NCBI RefSeq assembly: GCF_014637725.1
Contig: NZ_BMFC01000010.1
Coordinates: 106,714-170,713, forward strand
Direction of reading: 5' to 3'
Source of the DNA: Marivita lacus
Lineage (GTDB): Bacteria > Pseudomonadota > Alphaproteobacteria > Rhodobacterales > Rhodobacteraceae
Length of the DNA: 64,000 nucleotides
Shown one piece after another: positions 18,630 to 26,984 of the stretch. Every line of letters begins with the position of its first letter. Within the stretch, counting starts at the first letter, position 1. A program made the position numbers and the translations under genes. A model generated the notes under the pieces. It was not told the origin of the DNA. It did no database searches and worked only from the letters and a program-made list of their open reading frames with translations.

Positions 18630-19684
18630 TGGCCTATGTCGCAACCCGTGGCGGTGAACGCGCCATCGAACAATCCGAACGTCTGTTTCGCGCCGAGTTG
18701 GGCCAGATCGATGCGGCCCGCGTTGCAGAGGTGAAACAGGCGCTGCCCTATCTCGTGGATCGCGTGATGGGCGAGGCGTCGCTCTATGACGAAGACCTGG
18801 CCGCGCTGGCGCTGGCGCAGACCGGCGGAGAGCTTTACGAGGCGGTGCTGGTCCTGCGGGCATGGCGCACGACGCAGCCGCGCCTGACGGTGGCTGCGCC
18901 CATCGAACAGGACGACCTGTTCACCCATCGCCGCATCTCGGCCGCGTTCAAGGACATTCCCGGCGGTCAGGTTCTGGGGCCGACGCTGGATTACTCGCAC
19001 CGGGTGCTGGCAACAGACGTGCTGACCGGCACGCCCTATGATCCACCCGCGGTCGAGCCCGCCGCAGACCCGGCCCCGGCGCATCAACCATCGGTCAGCG
19101 CGTGGCAGGCGGCGAACGATCTGGTCGATCTGCCGAAACCCGACGCCGCAACAGGCGAGGCGATCCCGGACCTGACCCGCGAACCGCTCCTGTTCCCGTC
19201 CAAACGCGCCCACACGCTGCAAAGCCTCGCACGGGCGGAAACCGGTGGCGTTCTGGCCTTGGGATACGCCGCGATGCGCGGCTATGGACAGGCCCACCCG
19301 ACTGTCAACGAATTGCGGCTGGCCGAGGCCGAGATCGTGGTCAAGCACCCCAACGGGACCGAGTTTTCAGCCGGTCGGGTCAAGGTTTCGCAAGCCGAGG
19401 TGGTGTCGAAAAAGGGCGAACGGCTGGGCCTTGGCTTTGCCGCGACCCTTGGCTGGAACGAGGTCAAATGCATCTCGGCGGCCACATTGGACCTCAACAG
19501 CAAGGGAGCGCCCAAGGGGTCACCGACGGAAGAGGAATTCTTCCTGTACCATACCGAAGGGGTCGAGGCGTCGGGCTTCTGCATCCACTTCAAACTCCCC
19601 CATTACGTCACCTTCCAGTCATCGCTGGACGCCATGCGCGACGCCAAGGCCACCCGCGCGGCGGAACAGGAGCCAGCGGAATGA
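18629..19684 (+). CDS. phnI: C-P lyase complex subunit PhnI (nucleosidase-like)
   Basis: 351 residues, usual length. Strong family motifs: YVATRGGERAIEQ at 3-15, DRVMGEASLYDEDLAALAL at 44-62, RRISAAFKDIPGGQVLGPT at 101-119, and the C-terminal HFKLPHYVTFQSSLD at 320-334. His320 and His325 correspond in spacing to the zinc-binding His328/His333 of E. coli PhnI. The protein exchanges the adenine of ATP for the phosphonate to give ribose-1-phosphonate-5-triphosphate, with PhnG/H/L. Catalytic features appear intact, which contrasts with the altered PhnJ. ATGA overlap with phnJ. Confidence 0.94.
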   Translation: MAYVATRGGERAIEQSERLFRAELGQIDAARVAEVKQALPYLVDRVMGEASLYDEDLAALALAQTGGELYEAVLVLRAWRTTQPRLTVAAPIEQDDLFTHRRISAAFKDIPGGQVLGPTLDYSHRVLATDVLTGTPYDPPAVEPAADPAPAHQPSVSAWQAANDLVDLPKPDAATGEAIPDLTREPLLFPSKRAHTLQSLARAETGGVLALGYAAMRGYGQAHPTVNELRLAEAEIVVKHPNGTEFSAGRVKVSQAEVVSKKGERLGLGFAATLGWNEVKCISAATLDLNSKGAPKGSPTEEEFFLYHTEGVEASGFCIHFKLPHYVTFQSSLDAMRDAKATRAAEQEPAE

Positions 19685-20595
19685 CCCTTGCCAGTCTCAC
19701 CAAACCCTGGGCGCCGATGAGCTACGGCTTCCTCGATGCCTCGGCCAAGCGCGAATTGCGCCGCAAGATGGTCAAGGCGGTCTGCGTGCCGGGCTGCCAG
19801 ATGCCCTATGCCAGCCGCGAAGTGCCGATGGCGCGCGGCTGGGGCACAGGCGGGTTGCAGGTGTCGCTGACGCTGATCAATCCGCAAACCTGCGTCAAGG
19901 TGATCGACCAAGGCGCCGATGACAGCGTGAACGCCGCGTCGATCCGGCGGTTCCTGTCGCGCGTGTCGGGTGCGCCGGTCACGCTGGATACGCTTCAGGC
20001 CGATCTGATCCAGTCCCGCCACCGCATCCCCGAGGAAATCCTGCGCGAGGATCAGGTGCTGGTGCTTCAGGTTCCGAACCCCGAACCCCTGCGGTCCGTG
20101 CAGCCCAACATGTCCATCGCGCGCCAGATGCACGGCGATGCCGATTACGGGCGGATGTGGTTGCAGCTTTACGAACAGATCGTGCGCTCTGGCCGCGTCA
20201 TGCAGGGGGCCAGTTATCCCTCGATGGTCAATGGCCGCCACGTGATGACGCCCTCCCCGATCCCGCGCTGGGACGTGCCCAAGTTGCATATGGCCAAACA
20301 CCTGACGATCCTGTCGGCGGGGCGCGAGAAACGCATCTTTGCCGTGCCGCCCTATTGCCGGGTCGAACCTCTGGTCTTTGACGATGTGCCCTACCGGGTC
20401 GAGGATCATGCCGGGCTGACCTGTTCGCGGTCGGGTGCAAAAGGGTTCTTCATGAACGAGGTCCCGCAGGATGACGGAACCTCCGCCTTCGAGCTGTCGG
20501 ACAGCGAATATGGCGTGAAATCCATTCGCCGCGCCGAGGGTGATCCTGTCGATCTGGGCGACACATGGTACACAAACGGGGAGTTGACGAAATGA
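19681..20595 (+). CDS. phnJ: PhnJ-family C-P lyase subunit lacking most canonical cysteines
   Basis: 304 residues; ATG at 19681 overlaps the phnI stop. Homology to PhnJ is clear along the length (GWGTGGLQ, KVIDQGADDSVNAASIRRF, RHRIPEE, VPNPEPLR, PSPIPRWD, GREKRIFAVPPY). In E. coli PhnJ, Cys241, Cys244 and Cys266 hold the Fe-S cluster, Cys272 is the thiyl-radical residue and Gly32 the glycyl radical. Here only Cys248 (aligned with 241) remains; the others read Ser251, Leu272 and Gly278 in well-conserved flanks (NEV, SDSEYG). The glycine is kept (Gly38) but sits in a new Cys35-x3-Cys39 motif, where E. coli has Ala and Tyr. Cys71 and Cys226 are also present. The frame is intact. Either the chemistry is altered or the protein has another role in the complex. 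Confidence 0.88.
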   Translation: MTLASLTKPWAPMSYGFLDASAKRELRRKMVKAVCVPGCQMPYASREVPMARGWGTGGLQVSLTLINPQTCVKVIDQGADDSVNAASIRRFLSRVSGAPVTLDTLQADLIQSRHRIPEEILREDQVLVLQVPNPEPLRSVQPNMSIARQMHGDADYGRMWLQLYEQIVRSGRVMQGASYPSMVNGRHVMTPSPIPRWDVPKLHMAKHLTILSAGREKRIFAVPPYCRVEPLVFDDVPYRVEDHAGLTCSRSGAKGFFMNEVPQDDGTSAFELSDSEYGVKSIRRAEGDPVDLGDTWYTNGELTK

Positions 20596-21389
20596 CCCTG
20601 ACGCTCGACGCTCCGCGCATCGTCACCGTCGATCCGCTGCTGGAACTGCACGGCGTGAACAAGTCCTACGGACCTGTCGTGGCCCTGCGCAACGTTCACG
20701 CCACGGTCTTTCCCGGCGAAGTGCTGGGCATTGTCGGCGAAAGCGGGTCGGGAAAATCCACGCTTCTTCGGATGATGAACCTCGAGGAAACGCCCGACAG
20801 CGGGAGCTACACGCTCGATCTGCCGGATGTGGATGGCAACCTGTTCGAGCTGGACCGCTTTGCCCGCCGCATGCTCTGCGCCACGCGCATCGGCATCGTT
20901 TACCAGAACCCGCATCTGGGCCTGTTGATGAAGCATTCGAGTTCGGGCAACGTGGCAGAACGCCTGTTGGTCGCCGGGGAACGCCGCTTTGCGGTGCTGC
21001 GGGAAAAGGCGACCGATGCCTTGGCCGCGTCCGAGTTCCCGCTCGAACGTCTGGACGCACCGCCGATCGAACTGTCCGGTGGCATGCAGCAGCGCGTCCA
21101 GCTGGCCAAGGCCATCGCGCTGGAACCGGCGCTGTTGCTTCTGGACGAACCGACGACGGGGCTGGATGTCAGCGTGCAGGCGTTGGTGCTGGACACGCTG
21201 AAACGTCTGCAGCAGGATCGCAAGATCACCATGGTGATCGTCAGCCACGATCTGGGCGTGATCCGCACGCTCGCGGATCGCGTCATGGTCATGCGTCGGG
21301 GTGAAGTGGTCGAGGCCGGGCTGGCTGACCAGATCTTCCAGGACCCGCAACACGCCTACACGCAACAATTGGTGCACGCAAAACTATGA
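20592..21389 (+). CDS. phnK: C-P lyase-associated ABC-type ATPase PhnK
   Basis: 265 residues from the ATG at 20592 (ATGA overlap with phnJ); an upstream frame to 20565 lies in phnJ. Walker A GESGSGKS, signature LSGGMQQR, Walker B LLLLDEPTTGLD and switch VSHD are present. No permease partner is encoded next to it. In E. coli PhnK dimers dock on the PhnGHIJ core and, with PhnL, power opening of the active site. It resembles oligopeptide-transporter ATPases, as PhnK does. Confidence 0.9.
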   Translation: MTLTLDAPRIVTVDPLLELHGVNKSYGPVVALRNVHATVFPGEVLGIVGESGSGKSTLLRMMNLEETPDSGSYTLDLPDVDGNLFELDRFARRMLCATRIGIVYQNPHLGLLMKHSSSGNVAERLLVAGERRFAVLREKATDALAASEFPLERLDAPPIELSGGMQQRVQLAKAIALEPALLLLDEPTTGLDVSVQALVLDTLKRLQQDRKITMVIVSHDLGVIRTLADRVMVMRRGEVVEAGLADQIFQDPQHAYTQQLVHAKL

Positions 21390-22105
21390 CCCCAGTTCTG
21401 GACATTCGCGGCCTGACCAAGGGCTTTACAATGCATCATCTGGGACAGGGCTTTGCCGCCTTCGATGACATCTCGTTTGCGGTGGCGGCCGGGGAATTCG
21501 TCCTGCTCAAGGGGGCCAACGGCGCGGGCAAATCCACGCTTCTGCGCACGCTTTATCGCAGCTACCTGCCACAGGCCGGGCAGGTGCTGTTCCAGTCCGA
21601 TCACGGTCTGATCGACCTTGCCCGCGCGGCCGATGTGGACATCACCCATCTGCGCCGCACCGAAATCGGGTTTGTCACGCAGTTCCTTGTCGCGCGCCCG
21701 CGGGTCAGCGCCGAGGCACTTGTGGCCGAACCGCTGCGTGTGGCCGGAGTGCCTGCCGAAGAGGCGCTGGTCGAGGCACGCCACTGGCTCAGGACATTCG
21801 GCGTCAAGGAAAACCTCTGGCCCGCCTACCCGACAACGTTTTCGGGCGGCGAACAGCAGAAGGTCAATCTGGCCCGCGCGCTGATCCGTCCGCAAAAGCT
21901 GCTCTTGCTGGACGAACCCACGGCATCGCTCGATGCCAATGCCCGCGCCGCCCTTGTGCAGCGCCTGGCCGATCTCAAGGCGCAGGGCACCGCCATGATC
22001 GGCGTCTTTCACCATCCGGGCGACGTGGAACACCTGATCGACCGCGTGGTCGATCTGAGCCCCAACGCCCCTGCAACTGAGGATCGTCATGATGTGGTTG
22101 TCTGA
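21386..22105 (+). CDS. phnL: C-P lyase-associated ABC-type ATPase PhnL
   Basis: 239 residues. Walker A GANGAGKS, signature FSGGEQQK, Walker B LLLLDEPTASLD, and a His switch in VFHHPGDVE. These variants, especially FSGGEQQK and the HH after the switch, are typical of PhnL and not of importers. It stimulates the nucleoside-phosphonate step and binds the PhnK dimer in the core complex. It overlaps phnK by 4 bases and phnM by 17 bases. Confidence 0.9.
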   Translation: MTPVLDIRGLTKGFTMHHLGQGFAAFDDISFAVAAGEFVLLKGANGAGKSTLLRTLYRSYLPQAGQVLFQSDHGLIDLARAADVDITHLRRTEIGFVTQFLVARPRVSAEALVAEPLRVAGVPAEEALVEARHWLRTFGVKENLWPAYPTTFSGGEQQKVNLARALIRPQKLLLLDEPTASLDANARAALVQRLADLKAQGTAMIGVFHHPGDVEHLIDRVVDLSPNAPATEDRHDVVV

Positions 22106-23267
22106 TTTTTCGCTGGTCCTGCCGGACCGTGTGCTGCCGCGCGGCTCTGTCCGCATCGAGGATGGACGGATCGCCGAGATCGTCGAAGGCCCGGTCGGGC
22201 AAGGTGTTGACGGGCGGGGCCATACGCTGTTCCCCGGCTTCATCGACATGCATGGCGACATGATCGAACAAGAGCTTGAGCCGCGCGCGCGCGTGGATTT
22301 TCCGATGTCGGTCGCGTTGAACGCGCTGGATACCCGGCTTGCGGCGGCGGGAGTGACCACGGCCTATGCGTCCGTGTCGTTCTCGCGCGGGGTACGGGAC
22401 GGCGAACGCCGGTCCTTCGACCACACCAGCCGGGTGATCCGTGAACTCTCCGAGGCACGCAAGACCGCGCGGGTCGATCACCGCATCCACGCCCGGTTCG
22501 ACATCACCTTCGACAACGCCGTCGAAGTCTTGTCTCACCTGCTCGATGAAGGCCGTGTCGATCTGGTGTCGCTGATGGATCACACGCCGGGGCAGGGCCA
22601 GTACCGCAACCTCGAGATCCACATCAAGAACAAGGCCGCGCATCACGGGATCTCCGAAACCGAAGCGCGCCAGATGGTCAGCAATGCCATCGCCATCCGG
22701 TCGCGGCCGCAGGAAGTGCTGCTGAACAACATGCAGTCGGTGTCGCAGAAATGCCGCGATCACGGCGTGCCGCTGGCCAGCCATGACGACGACACCCGCG
22801 CCAAGGCCAACCTGATGGCAGACCTTGGAGCCGTGATCGCCGAATTCCCGGTCACGATGGAGGCGGCGCAGGTCGCGGTGCAGCGCGGTCTGATGACGGC
22901 GATGGGGGCTCCGAACGCCATGCGCGGTCAAAGCTATTCCGGCAACCTGTCCGCCCGCGAGGCGCATGATGCCGGGCTGCTGTCGATCCTTGCCGCCGAT
23001 TATCACCCGGCGGCGATCCTGCCGGCCATTCGCGCACTGGCGGGCAATGATCCCGACGGTCTGGCCGGGGCGACGCGACTGGCGACACGCAATCCGGCCA
23101 AGGCGCTGGGCCTTGCGGATCGCGGTGAGATATCGGTCGGCAAAATGGCGGATCTGGTCATCGTCGACGGGCAGGACCGCGTGGCGCTGTGCCTGCGGCG
23201 CGGTGCGCTGATCCATTCCAACGGCACGCTTGCGCTGAGCGCGGTTCCCCAAGCGGTCCCGGCCTGA
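22089..23267 (+). CDS. phnM: PhnM-type alpha-D-ribose 1-methylphosphonate 5-triphosphate diphosphatase
   Basis: 392 residues; amidohydrolase-fold protein starting within the phnL 3' end (ATGATG at 22089). The metal site after strand 1 reads DMHGDMIEQELEPR (53-66), where E. coli-type PhnM usually reads HTDNLE. A conserved LMDHTPGQGQYR block (near 164-175), SHDDD (near 236) and a late NPAKALGL (near 342) are typical of PhnM. It releases pyrophosphate from the ribose-triphosphate phosphonate before C-P cleavage. The HGD variant belongs to a distinct PhnM subgroup, so the exact substrate may differ. Confidence 0.9.
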   Translation: MMWLSDFSLVLPDRVLPRGSVRIEDGRIAEIVEGPVGQGVDGRGHTLFPGFIDMHGDMIEQELEPRARVDFPMSVALNALDTRLAAAGVTTAYASVSFSRGVRDGERRSFDHTSRVIRELSEARKTARVDHRIHARFDITFDNAVEVLSHLLDEGRVDLVSLMDHTPGQGQYRNLEIHIKNKAAHHGISETEARQMVSNAIAIRSRPQEVLLNNMQSVSQKCRDHGVPLASHDDDTRAKANLMADLGAVIAEFPVTMEAAQVAVQRGLMTAMGAPNAMRGQSYSGNLSAREAHDAGLLSILAADYHPAAILPAIRALAGNDPDGLAGATRLATRNPAKALGLADRGEISVGKMADLVIVDGQDRVALCLRRGALIHSNGTLALSAVPQAVPA

Positions 23268-23281
23268 CAACCGTTAGAGAA

Positions 23282-23310
23282 ATGTCACATATCAGTTAGG
23301 TTCCTGTCAC
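23282..23310 (+). promoter_or_regulatory. Pho box upstream of phnC
   Basis: Three 7-base repeats (ATGTCAC, CAGTTAG, CTGTCAC) at 11-base spacing in the 91-base gap between phnM and phnC, 28 bases before the candidate PhnF operator. The phnCDE genes therefore have their own PhoB-type promoter in addition to read-through from phnFGHIJKLM. Confidence 0.65.
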
Positions 23311-23338
23311 CGAACATCACTACGACTCGGGGCGACAC

Positions 23339-23354
23339 ATTCATTCGGATGAAT
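23339..23354. promoter_or_regulatory. Candidate PhnF operator, copy 2
   Basis: ATTCATTCGGATGAAT, one base off the perfect palindrome before phnF. It ends 4 bases before the phnC ATG, leaving no room for a normal ribosome site, so PhnF binding here could block initiation directly or the transcript may be leaderless. Confidence 0.65.
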
Positions 23355-23358
23355 CGCC

Positions 23359-24174
23359 ATGACCGGAAACCTGATCCTTTCAAACGTGACCCGCCAGTTC
23401 GGAGAAACCACGGCTGTCGACCGTGTGTCGCTGTCGATCCAGCCGGGGCAGTTCGTCGGGGTGATCGGACGCTCCGGCGCGGGCAAGTCCACCCTGCTCC
23501 GACTCATCAATCGCCTGATCGACCCCGGTTCGGGGTCGGTTTCGTTTGACGGGGTCGAAGTGACCGCGCTCAAGGGCAAGGCACTGCGGGCCTGGCGGCG
23601 TGACTGCGCGATGATCTTCCAGCAGTTCAACCTTGTCGACCGTCTCGACGTGCTGACCAACGTGCTGATCGGGCGGCTGGCCGAACATGGCTTTCTCAGT
23701 TCGATGGCGATGCGGTTCACCGAAGAAGAACGCGCCATGGCCATTCAGGCCCTCGACCGGCTTGATCTGGTGCCGCAGGCGCTGCAGCGCGCGGGCACCT
23801 TGTCCGGTGGTCAGCAGCAGCGGGTGGCGATTGCCAAGGCGCTGGTGCAGCAGCCCAAGATCATGCTGGCGGATGAGCCCATCGCCAGCCTTGATCCGGC
23901 CAACGCGACCCGCGTGATGGACGGGCTCAAACAGATCAACACCGAAGACGGCCTGACCGTTCTGGTCAACCTGCACACGCTCGACACCGCGCGCGCCTAT
24001 TGCGACCGCATCGTCGCGATGCGGGCCGGCCGCGTGATGTTCGATGGCACCGCGCACCAGCTGACCGACGATGTCGTGCGCGACATCTACGGGCTCGATG
24101 GCTTTGCCGAATTCAACGAAGCCGTCACCTCGACCACCGCGCGGGCCACGGGCCGCGTGAACGAACCGGCTTGA
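23359..24174 (+). CDS. phnC: Phosphonate ABC transporter ATP-binding protein PhnC
   Basis: 271 residues. Walker [10 protein letters not shown]-loop [17 protein letters not shown] (typical of PhnC), signature LSGGQQQR, Walker [14 protein letters not shown], and an N-L-H-T switch in place of S-H-D, which is usual in PhnC. It energises PhnE1/PhnE2. The ATG has no ribosome site because the 16-base palindrome sits immediately upstream. Confidence 0.95.
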   Translation: MTGNLILSNVTRQFGETTAVDRVSLSIQPGQFVGVIGRSGAGKSTLLRLINRLIDPGSGSVSFDGVEVTALKGKALRAWRRDCAMIFQQFNLVDRLDVLTNVLIGRLAEHGFLSSMAMRFTEEERAMAIQALDRLDLVPQALQRAGTLSGGQQQRVAIAKALVQQPKIMLADEPIASLDPANATRVMDGLKQINTEDGLTVLVNLHTLDTARAYCDRIVAMRAGRVMFDGTAHQLTDDVVRDIYGLDGFAEFNEAVTSTTARATGRVNEPA

Positions 24175-24208
24175 AACCACTGACAACGCAACCATGGGGG
24201 ATACCAAC

Positions 24209-25123
24209 ATGCGTTTCATCACCGCCACCGCTCTTGCGGCCCTGATTGCAGCCCCGGCGCTTGCCGAAGGCTGGAAGGACGACTACCAGACCGTCAATAT
24301 CGGCTTCCTGTCGGGCGAAAACGAACAGGACCGCCTGACCCGCACCGCGCCTCTCAAGGCGCATCTCGAAGAGACCCTTGGCGTCAATGTCGAGATTTTC
24401 CTCGCCGGAAGCTATGACGGCGTGATCCAGGCGATGGCGGCCGATCAGATCGAATTCGCCTTCCTTGGCTCGTCGGCCTATGCCGCAGCCTACACCGCGA
24501 CAGACGGCAATGTCGTGCCGCTTCTGACATCGCAGAACAAGGATGGATCAACTGGCTATTATTCGATCCTCGTCACGCGCTGCGACAGTGGTCTGACATC
24601 GGTGGACGATCTGGCGGGCAAGACGCTGGCCTTTGCCGACCCGGATTCCACCAGCGGCTATGCCGTGCCCTATTACAACCTTGTCGCGCAGGGCTACACC
24701 CCCACCGAATTCTTCGGGGCTGTGCCGTTTTCCGGCAGCCACGAAGCGGGTGTGTCGGGTGTCGTCAACGGCACCTTTGATGCCGCCGCCACATGGCAGG
24801 ACAACGACATCAACGGCGTCTATCAGCGCATGGAGCTGAAGGGCATGATCGAGGAAGGCCAGGTCTGCAAGATTTGGGAATCCCCGGAAATCACCTCTGG
24901 CCCGCTGACAACCCGCAAGAACCTGCCCGAAGCGATGGTGCAGGACGTGGCCGCCGCCGTCGAAGCCTTCCCGACCGCTGATCCCGAAGGCTGGAACTTC
25001 TACACCTCCTTCGATCCGGCCGAGGAAAACCCGACCGTCGGATATGTGCGCGTCGATCATGACCGCTACCAGTGGATCATCGACATGCGCGCCTGGCTGC
25101 GCGAGCAGCGCCGCAAGTCGTAA
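24209..25123 (+). CDS. phnD: Phosphonate ABC transporter periplasmic binding protein PhnD
   Basis: 304 residues. The ATG at 24209 follows a GGGGGA ribosome site; an in-frame ATG at 24194 is likely part of the leader. Signal peptide about 1-20 with cleavage after APALA. The mature protein has the PhnD/TctC-like fold with FLSGENEQDRL, FLAGSYDGVIQAM and FLGSSAYAAAYT near the ligand pocket, and DPDSTSGYAVPYYNL near 145. It binds phosphonates such as methylphosphonate or 2-aminoethylphosphonate; the specificity cannot be read from sequence. Confidence 0.94.
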   Translation: MRFITATALAALIAAPALAEGWKDDYQTVNIGFLSGENEQDRLTRTAPLKAHLEETLGVNVEIFLAGSYDGVIQAMAADQIEFAFLGSSAYAAAYTATDGNVVPLLTSQNKDGSTGYYSILVTRCDSGLTSVDDLAGKTLAFADPDSTSGYAVPYYNLVAQGYTPTEFFGAVPFSGSHEAGVSGVVNGTFDAAATWQDNDINGVYQRMELKGMIEEGQVCKIWESPEITSGPLTTRKNLPEAMVQDVAAAVEAFPTADPEGWNFYTSFDPAEENPTVGYVRVDHDRYQWIIDMRAWLREQRRKS

Positions 25124-25140
25124 CTGGACGTCCGCCAGAC

Positions 25141-25169
25141 AGGGGCGGGCCTTGAACGGGTCCGCCCCC
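25141..25169 (+). terminator. Hairpin between phnD and phnE1
   Basis: An 11-base-pair stem with one mismatch (arms aggggcgggcc and ggtccgcccct, 7-base loop) 18 bases after the phnD stop, with no T-run. It is better read as an mRNA-stabilising or attenuating structure that keeps binding-protein levels above permease levels than as a full terminator. Confidence 0.5.
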
Positions 25170-25188
25170 TTCACGCTTCGGGGATATC

Positions 25189-26130
25189 ATGACCGCGACG
25201 ACAGATTTTCGAGATGCGCCGACCCAAGTATCGGACGACATCACCCGGTTCGAGGCCGAGTACGCCGCGCAGCGCCGCACCGCCCGCTTGGCGTGGATGA
25301 TCGGAAGCGCCCTCTTTTTCGTCGTCTTCCTCTTCACCGCATGGCTTGGTGATTTCTTCAAGGTCACGCAGGTCACGCTGCCGGATGGATCGCGCGACTG
25401 GCGCTGGATCATCCCGGTGGGAATTCCGCGCCTTGGTGACTACATCGTCAACACGATCCCCACCTTGCGCTGGGACAGCCTGGGCAGCGATCTGGCCGAA
25501 TGGTTCTGGCGCTGGCGCGTCTGGCTCGATCTCTTGGTCGAGACCATCCTGATCGCCTTCATGGCCACGGTTCTGGGGGTCGTCGGCGGGTTTCTCCTGT
25601 CTTTCCCGGCCGCGCGCAATCTCGCGCCCAACCCGTGGATCTACCATATCTGCCGCCGCTATCTTGAGATCACCCGCACGGTGCCGGAACTGGTCTTCGC
25701 GCTGATCTTCGTCTTCTGCTTTTCCATCGGGCCAATGGCGGGTGTGCTGGCCATCGGGCTCGGCGCGTCCGGGTCTCTCGGCAAGCTCTATTCCGAGGTG
25801 AACGAGAATATCGACATGCGCCCGCTGGAAGGTGTGAAAGCCGCCGGCGGGACATGGTTCGACCAGATCCGCTATGGCGCGGTGCCGCAGGTGTTGCCCA
25901 ACATCATCAGCTACACGCTCCTGCGGTTCGAGATCAACGTGCGCGCGTCCTCCATCGTGGGCTATGTCGGCGCCGGAGGGTTGGGGCAGGAATTTCGCAC
26001 TGCGCTGAGCTTGCAGGAATACACCGATCTGTCGGCGCTCTTCGTGATCATCTTCGTAACCGTCATGGTCATCGATTACGGGTCGGAAAAACTGCGCCAC
26101 CGCGTCATCGGATTGGAGGCACGGCCATGA
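25189..26130 (+). CDS. phnE: Phosphonate ABC transporter permease PhnE (first)
   Basis: 313 residues. N-terminal tail, first transmembrane segment near 35-55, then the five-helix permease core (about 120-310) with the EAA loop LEGVKAAGGTWFDQIRYG near 210-227. RTVPELVFALIFVF near 160 and GYVGAGGLGQEF near 258 are hallmarks of PhnE proteins. It is followed by a paralogous permease with an ATGA overlap, giving a heterodimeric channel. Confidence 0.94.
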   Translation: MTATTDFRDAPTQVSDDITRFEAEYAAQRRTARLAWMIGSALFFVVFLFTAWLGDFFKVTQVTLPDGSRDWRWIIPVGIPRLGDYIVNTIPTLRWDSLGSDLAEWFWRWRVWLDLLVETILIAFMATVLGVVGGFLLSFPAARNLAPNPWIYHICRRYLEITRTVPELVFALIFVFCFSIGPMAGVLAIGLGASGSLGKLYSEVNENIDMRPLEGVKAAGGTWFDQIRYGAVPQVLPNIISYTLLRFEINVRASSIVGYVGAGGLGQEFRTALSLQEYTDLSALFVIIFVTVMVIDYGSEKLRHRVIGLEARP

Positions 26131-26984
26131 GCCTGACACAACACGACATCGATGCCGCGCGTGCGCGGGTGCCGCTGGCCTTTCGCGCGCCCCTGCCTGT
26201 GCGCCTGCGCCGCTATGCGCTCTGGGCATTGTTCACGGGGTTGTTCGTCTGGTGTCTCTACGATTTCGACATCACGCCACAGCGCATCTGGATCGGACTT
26301 GGGCGACTTGGTTCGGTGATCGGGTTCATGTTCCCGCCGCATGTCTGGACAAGCTGGGCCGAGTTTCTGCCGATCCTCGACGGGCTGGGCGAAACGCTCG
26401 CCATCGCGTTCCTGGGTACGGTTCTCGGCGCGGTCGTCGCCTTTCCGCTGTCCTTTCTTGGCGCCAAGAACATCAACCGGCTGAATTTCCTGCGCCTCGG
26501 CACGCGGCGCGGCTATGATGTCATCCGCGCGTTCGAGACGCTGATCCTCGCGCTGATCTTCATCCGCGCCTTCGGTCTTGGCCCACTGCCCGGTATCCTC
26601 GCCATCGCGGTGAGCGAGATCGGAACCTTTGCCAAGCTGTTCTCCGAGGCGATCGAGAATACGTCGGAAAAGCCGATCGAGGGCGTCAAGGCGTCGGGCG
26701 GATCGCGCCTGCAGCAAATCCGCTACGGTCTGATGCCACAGGTCAATCCCGTGATCCTGTCGATCTTGCTCTACAACTTCGAATCCAACGTCCGGTCCGG
26801 CACGATCCTTGGCATCGTCGGCGCGGGCGGAATCGGGTTCCTGCTGGCTGACCGGATCTCGGCCTACAGGTGGGACGAGGCGTGGTCGATCATCTTCCTG
26901 ATCATTGTCATGGTCTATGTCATCGACTGGCTCTCGGGCCTGATCCGTACCCGTTTGATCGGAAAGACGGACCTCGCGAAGTGA
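26127..26984 (+). CDS. phnE: Phosphonate ABC transporter permease PhnE (second)
   Basis: 285 residues from the ATG at 26127 overlapping the first phnE stop. Same permease core as its partner: EGVKASGGSRLQQIRYGLMPQ near 185-205 and GIVGAGGIGFLLADRI near 230. Two different phnE genes in tandem is the common alphaproteobacterial layout. A GTGA overlap couples it to the small kinase gene downstream, tying that gene to the phosphonate operon. Confidence 0.94.
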   Translation: MSLTQHDIDAARARVPLAFRAPLPVRLRRYALWALFTGLFVWCLYDFDITPQRIWIGLGRLGSVIGFMFPPHVWTSWAEFLPILDGLGETLAIAFLGTVLGAVVAFPLSFLGAKNINRLNFLRLGTRRGYDVIRAFETLILALIFIRAFGLGPLPGILAIAVSEIGTFAKLFSEAIENTSEKPIEGVKASGGSRLQQIRYGLMPQVNPVILSILLYNFESNVRSGTILGIVGAGGIGFLLADRISAYRWDEAWSIIFLIIVMVYVIDWLSGLIRTRLIGKTDLAK

